In this document: positions 1 to 3,788 of the stretch, one piece after another
Layout of the letters: every line of letters begins with the position of its first letter
Position numbering within the stretch: position 1 is the stretch's first letter
Assembly (NCBI GenBank): GCA_010672185.1
Contig: JAAHHL010000453.1
Span: forward strand, 1-6,146
Direction of reading: 5' to 3'
Source of the DNA: Caldora sp. SIO3E6
Lineage (GTDB): Bacteria > Cyanobacteriota > Cyanobacteriia > Cyanobacteriales > Coleofasciculaceae
Length of the DNA: 6,146 nucleotides
Notes under the pieces: model-generated
Told to the model about the DNA's origin: nothing
The model's input: only the letters and a program-made list of their open reading frames with translations
Databases searched by the model: none
Made by a program: the position numbers and the translations under genes

Positions 1-1
1 A

Positions 2-1819
2 CCGCTTGAGACAGAGCATCGTCTATTGTTTGACTATAACACTAGCGAAGGGTGTACTACCAATTATTCCTTCGGCTTTCAACTAGCACGAAGTTACCTA
101 GAACAAAAGGGAATTAAACCAGAAACAATCGAACAAAACCAGCAAGAGTACCTTAAATTTGGTCAAGTAATCTTCAAACCACTACTGCCTAACTCCGGAG
201 CCTACCAAAAAGCTGATACCGGAGGTTACCAAATTTTATTGAATTACCGCTCTCCTGGCTCTCCTGGTCGTAAGGTTACCTTAAAAGAAGTCCTGAATAA
301 TCAGATTGACCCTAGCTGGGTGAAAGACCGCATTGTTTTGATTGGAGTTAGTGCTCCTAGTCTGAAAGATAATTTCTACACTCCCTATAGCTTTGCCCAA
401 AAACATATTCAGCAAATGCCAGGAGTGATGATACATGGTCAGCTAGTGAGTCAAATTCTGAGTACTGTCCTTGATGAGCAGCCATTGTTCTGGTTTTGGC
501 CAGAATGGGGAGAAATCTTGTGGATTTGGGGTTGGTCTTTTGCTGGTGGTTTTCTCGTGCTGGTGTTTCAACATCCTGGAAAGCTAGTGCTGGCAGAAGG
601 AGTAGCTATCAGTCTTCTGTTAGGAATATCCGTGGGATTGTTTTTCGGGTCGGGATGGGTTCCTGTCGTGGCTCCCAGTTTGGGATTGATTACTGCGGGA
701 GTTGGTGTCCTGGCTTACAGTGCCTACAAAGCTTTGCAAGAGCGCTCTCACTTTGCTGACTTAGTTAAAGCACAAGAAGATAACATTGCTATGCTCTCAG
801 CTCTCTTGAATGAGAGAGGCAGTACTCTACTAGCAACTGAGATCCCCACAGTACTGACTCCTCAAACAGAGACAGAGATACCCCCTGATGAGGAAGCTAC
901 CGTAACTTGGGAGGAGAATAATACCGAGGATGACAATACTGTAGTTTGGCCGCCAGAGGAAAAACGAAAAAAGAAAGATCAACCGGATATTTCAACATCA
1001 ACAGACCCTGACCTATTACAAAAACGCTACGAAATACAAAGTACTCTTGGTTGTGGTGGGTTTGGTCTTACCTATTTAGCAACAGACACCCAACGCCCAG
1101 GTCAACCCCAATGTGTAGTTAAGCAGTTGAAACCTGCTCATCAAGATGAAAAATTCTTAAAAATTGCTAGGCGTCTATTTGAAACTGAGGCAGAAATCTT
1201 AGAAAAGTTAGGTAATCACCCTCAGATTCCTCAGTTACTAGCTTATTTTGAAGAACATAAAGAATTTTATTTAGTTCAAGAACATGTTCAAGGTCATCCC
1301 CTCAGTGAGGAAATGCCTAAGGAAAAGCGATTTCCAGAAGGCCAAGTAGTAGAAATCCTGAGGGGAGTTTTAGAAATTCTGAGTTTTGTCCACAAGTATC
1401 AAGTTATTCATCGGGATATCAAACCTGGTAATATCATGCGTCGTGAACTAGACGGTAAATTAGTCTTAATTGACTTTGGTGCGGTTAAACAATTTCAATC
1501 CCAAGAGCAGATTCAAGGAAATGATTCAACAATTGCTATTGGTACTAGTGGCTATGCTCCACCAGAACAGTATGCTGGACGGCCAAAATTGAGCAGTGAT
1601 ATTTACGCTCTAGGGATGATTGGGATTCAAGCCCTCACTGGTATTCATCCTAGCCAACTATCGATTTCCGATGAGACTGGGGACTTAACCTGGCGTAATT
1701 TGGCGAATGTTAGTGAAGAATTAGCTCAAATTTTGGAAAAAATGGTTAGCTACCACTTCGTTGATAGATATCAGTCAGTAGCTTTAGTTATTGAGGATTT
1801 AAATAAGATAAGGTGTTAG
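2..1819 (+). CDS. CHASE2-domain membrane sensor Ser/Thr protein kinase (5' end missing)
   Basis: Predicted membrane receptor kinase: an extracytoplasmic CHASE2 sensor linked to a cytoplasmic Hanks-type Ser/Thr kinase that phosphorylates proteins with ATP. The frame is open to the window edge (codons from base 2), so the true start and first membrane helix lie upstream; a TTG at 26 is only an internal codon. Residues below are numbered from that TTG. CHASE2 remnant about 1-155, with the family-like VLIGVSAPSLKDNFYTP and PGVMIHGQ motifs. Three hydrophobic helices follow at about 164-181, 187-208 and 212-234, the usual CHASE2 arrangement, then a polar, acidic linker to about 330. Kinase domain about 334-597: Gly loop LGCGGFGLTY (341 on), Lys366 in VVKQL, HRDIKPGN (Asp464), DFG (Asp483) and GTSGYAPPEQ (506 on), the last typical of cyanobacterial kinases. 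All catalytic residues are intact, so it should be active. The protein ends just after the kinase fold, with no C-terminal extension. Ligand and substrates are unknown. Confidence 0.93.
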   Translation, partial: PLETEHRLLFDYNTSEGCTTNYSFGFQLARSYLEQKGIKPETIEQNQQEYLKFGQVIFKPLLPNSGAYQKADTGGYQILLNYRSPGSPGRKVTLKEVLNNQIDPSWVKDRIVLIGVSAPSLKDNFYTPYSFAQKHIQQMPGVMIHGQLVSQILSTVLDEQPLFWFWPEWGEILWIWGWSFAGGFLVLVFQHPGKLVLAEGVAISLLLGISVGLFFGSGWVPVVAPSLGLITAGVGVLAYSAYKALQERSHFADLVKAQEDNIAMLSALLNERGSTLLATEIPTVLTPQTETEIPPDEEATVTWEENNTEDDNTVVWPPEEKRKKKDQPDISTSTDPDLLQKRYEIQSTLGCGGFGLTYLATDTQRPGQPQCVVKQLKPAHQDEKFLKIARRLFETEAEILEKLGNHPQIPQLLAYFEEHKEFYLVQEHVQGHPLSEEMPKEKRFPEGQVVEILRGVLEILSFVHKYQVIHRDIKPGNIMRRELDGKLVLIDFGAVKQFQSQEQIQGNDSTIAIGTSGYAPPEQYAGRPKLSSDIYALGMIGIQALTGIHPSQLSISDETGDLTWRNLANVSEELAQILEKMVSYHFVDRYQSVALVIEDLNKIRC

Positions 1820-1923
1820 GCAATGGTGACAAGTCAAATAAATGTTCCGGGTTAAAATCACCGGTAGTAACGCCAGACTAAATTGCCCTACATCCTTATG
1901 CAGCAACCTATGATGAACTCTTA

Positions 1924-1955
1924 ACTTATTACTTATTACTTATTACTTATTACTT
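1924..1955. repeat. ACTTATT heptamer tandem array (4 copies plus ACTT)
   Basis: Four perfect ACTTATT units (1924-1951) and a partial fifth lie in the 180-bp gap between the kinase and ATPase genes. This is a short tandemly repeated repetitive (STRR) array of the heptanucleotide kind known from filamentous cyanobacteria. It ends 44 bp before the ATPase start codon, so it probably lies in or near that gene's promoter or leader. I could not make out a convincing promoter or Shine-Dalgarno sequence in 1820-1999, nor a strong terminator after the kinase stop. Confidence 0.85.
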
Positions 1956-1999
1956 CAAAAGCCGCGTCAATCGACTTATTCAGCAAACCCTAAATAACC

Positions 2000-3283
2000 A
2001 TGAGTAATACCAAATTTTGGAAACCGGTTTACCAACTGTTTAAGCCAGAAGAGCCACTGGCTAAACCGGAAGATTTGAGGGATTTTTATGTTCAGCGTCC
2101 TGATAGTCCAGTGGATAATTTGGTTAGTTCCCTGGAAATGGCAGATGAGCCGACGAAGTTTTTGCTGGCAGGACATCGGGGCGGGGGCAAGACTACGGAA
2201 CTGCGCCGGGTTGAGCGACTCTTGGCGGAAGATTATGCAGTAATTTGGATTGATACGGAAACGGCTCTTGACCGTTATAATATTGGTTATGCTGAGGTTG
2301 TAGTACTCATTGGTCAAGAAATTTGTTGTCAGGCGATTAAACCTGGTTGGTGGTCTAATCGAGATGAGCGATTACTGGAAGCTTTGGAGGAGAGTCTGAC
2401 GACTGTAGTTTATCAGGAGAAGGAGCAAGCTAATGCTAATTTGGCCTTACCAGATGTTCTGCAAAAAATGGGTTTAGTCCTCAAACGAGGCTTAACTAGA
2501 GAGTTTAGTTCAACTCTGAATATTAGACCCCAGCTAAGTGAAGTAATTGTTCGGGTTAATGAGATTATTAAGGCAGCGGAACGGGATAGAAAGCAAAAGT
2601 TAGTGGTAATTGTGGATGGTTTGGATCGACATGACTGGAGGACTGCTCTGGAAATGTTTGCTAGTCCCCTGCTGACGGAGTTGGAATGCCATATTATCTA
2701 TACTATTCCTATTTCCCTGAGATATTCCTCGGATTTTCGGCAACCAATGGAAAGCTTTCAATGCCTGGATTTGGTCAATTTGCCGGTGTTTAAGTGTGAT
2801 GACAACTTTCATCCCACGGATATTCCTCATCAGGCTAATCGAGAGTTGCTCGGTAGGGTTATTAGTAAGCGATTGGCTCGATTAGATAGGAAGGATCAGG
2901 ATATTTTTACTTATGGTGCGGTGAATTTACTTTGTGAAAAGAGTGGTGGAGTGATGCGGGATTTAATTCGACTGGCTCGCATTTCTTGTCAAGTTGCTCT
3001 GAGGAAAAAGCAGGATTATGTGGATCTCAAAATTGCTGAAGATGCGGTTAAAGAGGAACGCAAGATTTATACTTTAAGTGATTATCATTTCCCGGAATTA
3101 GCTACAGTTCACCAAACTGGTCGTCCGACGACTAATACTTATAGTTTGCCGAGTAAAGGGGAATTTGTGATTTGCGATGAACTGTTGCAAAATAAGTTTA
3201 TTTTGGGGTACTACGATGAGCAAACGATGAATCTTTGGTTTGATGTTCATCCGATTTTGCTTGATGAGGTGATGAGAATTTAG
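2000..3283 (+). CDS. AAA/KAP-like P-loop ATPase with C-terminal winged-helix-like region
   Basis: Complete 427-residue predicted cytoplasmic ATPase with no signal peptide or membrane helix. A short N-terminal segment leads into FLLAGHRGGGKTTELRR, with Walker A GHRGGGKTT at residues 58-66 (Lys64). Walker B is LVVIVDGLDR (Asp206), with Arg where STAND and many AAA proteins have Glu; DxLDR recalls KAP-type NTPases. IIYTIPISLRYS (about 231-242) sits where a sensor-1 strand would be, and SGGVMRDLIRLAR (about 315-327) resembles a sensor-2/lid helix of ORC/AAA_16-like ATPases. The C-terminus (about 370-427), with LLQNKFILGYYD and WFDVHPILLDEV, looks like a small winged helix. The ATG at 2000 fits the start of conserved sequence, though no Shine-Dalgarno is visible. 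It lies 180 bp after the kinase and 505 bp before the NACHT gene. Its last codons (AGA ATT TAG) are already part of the following heptamer array, so the repeat supplies the stop. From memory, related ATPases neighbour proteins carrying the N-terminal module of the downstream NACHT gene, suggesting a functional pair. Precise activity unknown. Confidence 0.85.
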   Translation: MSNTKFWKPVYQLFKPEEPLAKPEDLRDFYVQRPDSPVDNLVSSLEMADEPTKFLLAGHRGGGKTTELRRVERLLAEDYAVIWIDTETALDRYNIGYAEVVVLIGQEICCQAIKPGWWSNRDERLLEALEESLTTVVYQEKEQANANLALPDVLQKMGLVLKRGLTREFSSTLNIRPQLSEVIVRVNEIIKAAERDRKQKLVVIVDGLDRHDWRTALEMFASPLLTELECHIIYTIPISLRYSSDFRQPMESFQCLDLVNLPVFKCDDNFHPTDIPHQANRELLGRVISKRLARLDRKDQDIFTYGAVNLLCEKSGGVMRDLIRLARISCQVALRKKQDYVDLKIAEDAVKEERKIYTLSDYHFPELATVHQTGRPTTNTYSLPSKGEFVICDELLQNKFILGYYDEQTMNLWFDVHPILLDEVMRI

Positions 3284-3308
3284 AATTTAGAATTTAGAAT
3301 TTAGAATT
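3276..3308. repeat. TAGAATT heptamer array, left arm of 32-bp inverted repeat
   Basis: Four perfect TAGAATT units (3281-3308) preceded by GAATT. The array overlaps the end of the ATPase gene, and its first TAG is that gene's stop codon. Bases 3276-3307 are the exact reverse complement of 3752-3783, so the intergenic region is bracketed by a perfect 32-bp inverted repeat. Confidence 0.9.
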
Positions 3309-3312
3309 GAAT

Positions 3313-3367
3313 GTGGAACAGGCTTCCAGCCTGTATTATTTATTGACTGGCAGGATGCCAGTTCCAC
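3313..3367. repeat. Compound palindrome: two hairpins enclosed by an outer stem
   Basis: The outer stem GTGGAAC (3313-3319) pairs with GTTCCAC (3361-3367). Inside are two perfect 7-bp hairpins with 3-nt loops: ACAGGCT-TCC-AGCCTGT (3318-3334) and ACTGGCA-GGA-TGCCAGT (3346-3362). Each shares two bases with the outer stem, so the forms compete at the edges. It resembles a GTGGAACAGGC... interspersed repeat I recall from cyanobacterial intergenic DNA. As RNA it would form a clover-like structure just after the ATPase stop and could stabilise or help end its transcript. Confidence 0.75.
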
Positions 3368-3370
3368 GGA

Positions 3371-3420
3371 TAAAAGTATTGATTCTGTACCAATAACTCA
3401 AAGCAACCATATTGTAGGGA
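3371..3420. repeat. Direct repeat, copy 1 (about 50 bp)
   Basis: Copy 1 aligns to 3480-3527 with 40 of 48 aligned bases identical and a 2-base gap, sharing the core ACCAATAAC and a final GTAGGG. Most differences are transitions. It directly follows the compound palindrome. Confidence 0.75.
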
Positions 3421-3423
3421 CGT

Positions 3424-3431
3424 GCGATCGC
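3424..3431. repeat. HIP1 octamer GCGATCGC
   Basis: A perfect copy of the highly iterated palindrome HIP1, which is over-represented in many cyanobacterial genomes. It supports cyanobacterial origin, including for the intergenic repeat region. Confidence 0.9.
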
Positions 3432-3479
3432 GATTGTTTTGTGCTATTATTGATAATGGGGAAGGTGTGCGCCCATATA

Positions 3480-3527
3480 TAAAGGTATTGCTCCTGCACC
3501 AATAACCTAAAGCAGCCATAGTAGGGG
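3480..3527. repeat. Direct repeat, copy 2 (48 bp)
   Basis: The second, diverged copy of the repeat at 3371-3420, 109 bp downstream in the same orientation. Its GTAGGGG end runs straight into the palindromic element at 3525-3591, suggesting that the repeat families are nested or move as a composite. Confidence 0.75.
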
Positions 3528-3591
3528 CGTAGCATTTGGGCGACAATTTAAGCACTATTGAGGAAATGTTTCATTTCCAAATGCTACGCCC
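3525..3591. repeat. Palindromic MITE-like element with 15-bp stem
   Basis: A perfect 15-bp inverted repeat, GGGCGTAGCATTTGG (3525-3539) and its reverse complement (3577-3591), encloses 37 bp. An inner hairpin GGAAATG-TTT-CATTTCC (3562-3578) overlaps the right arm by two bases. The arms resemble a GGGGCGAAGCATTTGG-type interspersed palindrome I recall from filamentous cyanobacteria. No transposase is present, so any movement would need help in trans. Confidence 0.75.
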
Positions 3592-3597
3592 TGATGC

Positions 3598-3624
3598 TAA
3601 CCCATTGTCCAAATACTTGGGTTA
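3598..3624. repeat. Small hairpin, 7-bp stem
   Basis: TAACCCA (3598-3604) pairs with TGGGTTA (3618-3624) across a 13-nt loop. It lies between the two larger palindromic elements. No U tract follows, so it does not look like an intrinsic terminator. Confidence 0.4.
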
Positions 3625-3640
3625 AATGCTTAATGTGCTG

Positions 3641-3736
3641 AGGGTGAAGCATTCGGATACAATGATTATAGTGATGCGGGAGAGATTTTACTCCGAATGC
3701 TATGCTGCTACGCTTTCCACCCCTACAGGGAATTTA
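3641..3736. repeat. Second palindromic element, related to 3525-3591
   Basis: AGCATTCGGA (3648-3657) and TCCGAATGCT (3692-3701) form a perfect 10-bp stem around 34 nt. The outer flanks AGGGTG (left) and CCACCCCTAC (right) extend the palindrome imperfectly, because the right arm carries about 15 extra bases (TATGCTGCTACGCTT). The shared GxAGCATTyGG core and GTAGGGG-like ends suggest a diverged relative of the neighbouring element. Confidence 0.6.
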
Positions 3737-3751
3737 TTAAGTGCGATCACC

Positions 3752-3783
3752 ATTCTAAATTCTAAATTCTAAATTCTAAATTC
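3752..3783. repeat. ATTCTAA heptamer array, right arm of 32-bp inverted repeat
   Basis: Four ATTCTAA units plus ATTC, the exact reverse complement of 3276-3307. It ends 5 bp before the NACHT start codon and contains an in-frame TAA (3777-3779), which fixes 3789 as the first possible start. No Shine-Dalgarno is visible, so the array occupies the ribosome-binding region and part of the leader. Confidence 0.9.
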
Positions 3784-3788
3784 CCCAA

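Larger units (their letters stand above)
3284..3788. other. 505-bp repeat-rich intergenic region, no credible gene
   Basis: This gap between the ATPase and NACHT genes is a mosaic of interspersed repeats: heptamer arrays at both ends in opposite orientation, a compound palindrome (3313-3367), two diverged copies of a 50-bp direct repeat (3371 and 3480), a HIP1 site, and two palindromic elements (3525-3591 and 3641-3736). The reading frames here are short, antisense and built from the repeats. A promoter for the NACHT gene may lie within, but none could be recognised. Confidence 0.8.

Noticed and set aside
496..759. 87-codon + strand frame within the kinase gene
   Set aside because: Shifted shadow of the transmembrane-coding segment of the CHASE2 kinase.
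1825..1864. Possible terminator after the kinase (GGTGA...TCACC and CCGG...CCGG pairings)
   Set aside because: The stems are only 4-5 bp with long loops and no following T tract.
1976..2830. Antisense frames 1976-2317 and 2600-2830
   Set aside because: Both lie opposite the ATPase gene and lack any domain signal or plausible start context.
3340..3555. Antisense 71-codon frame in the intergenic region
   Set aside because: It consists of the interspersed repeats (direct repeats and palindrome halves), has no domain-like sequence, and resembles spurious repeat-derived proteins.
3276..3783. Composite transposon or integron-like element defined by the 32-bp inverted repeat
   Set aside because: No transposase or integrase, no flanking target duplication, and the terminal repeats are simple heptamer arrays that could arise by separate expansion.
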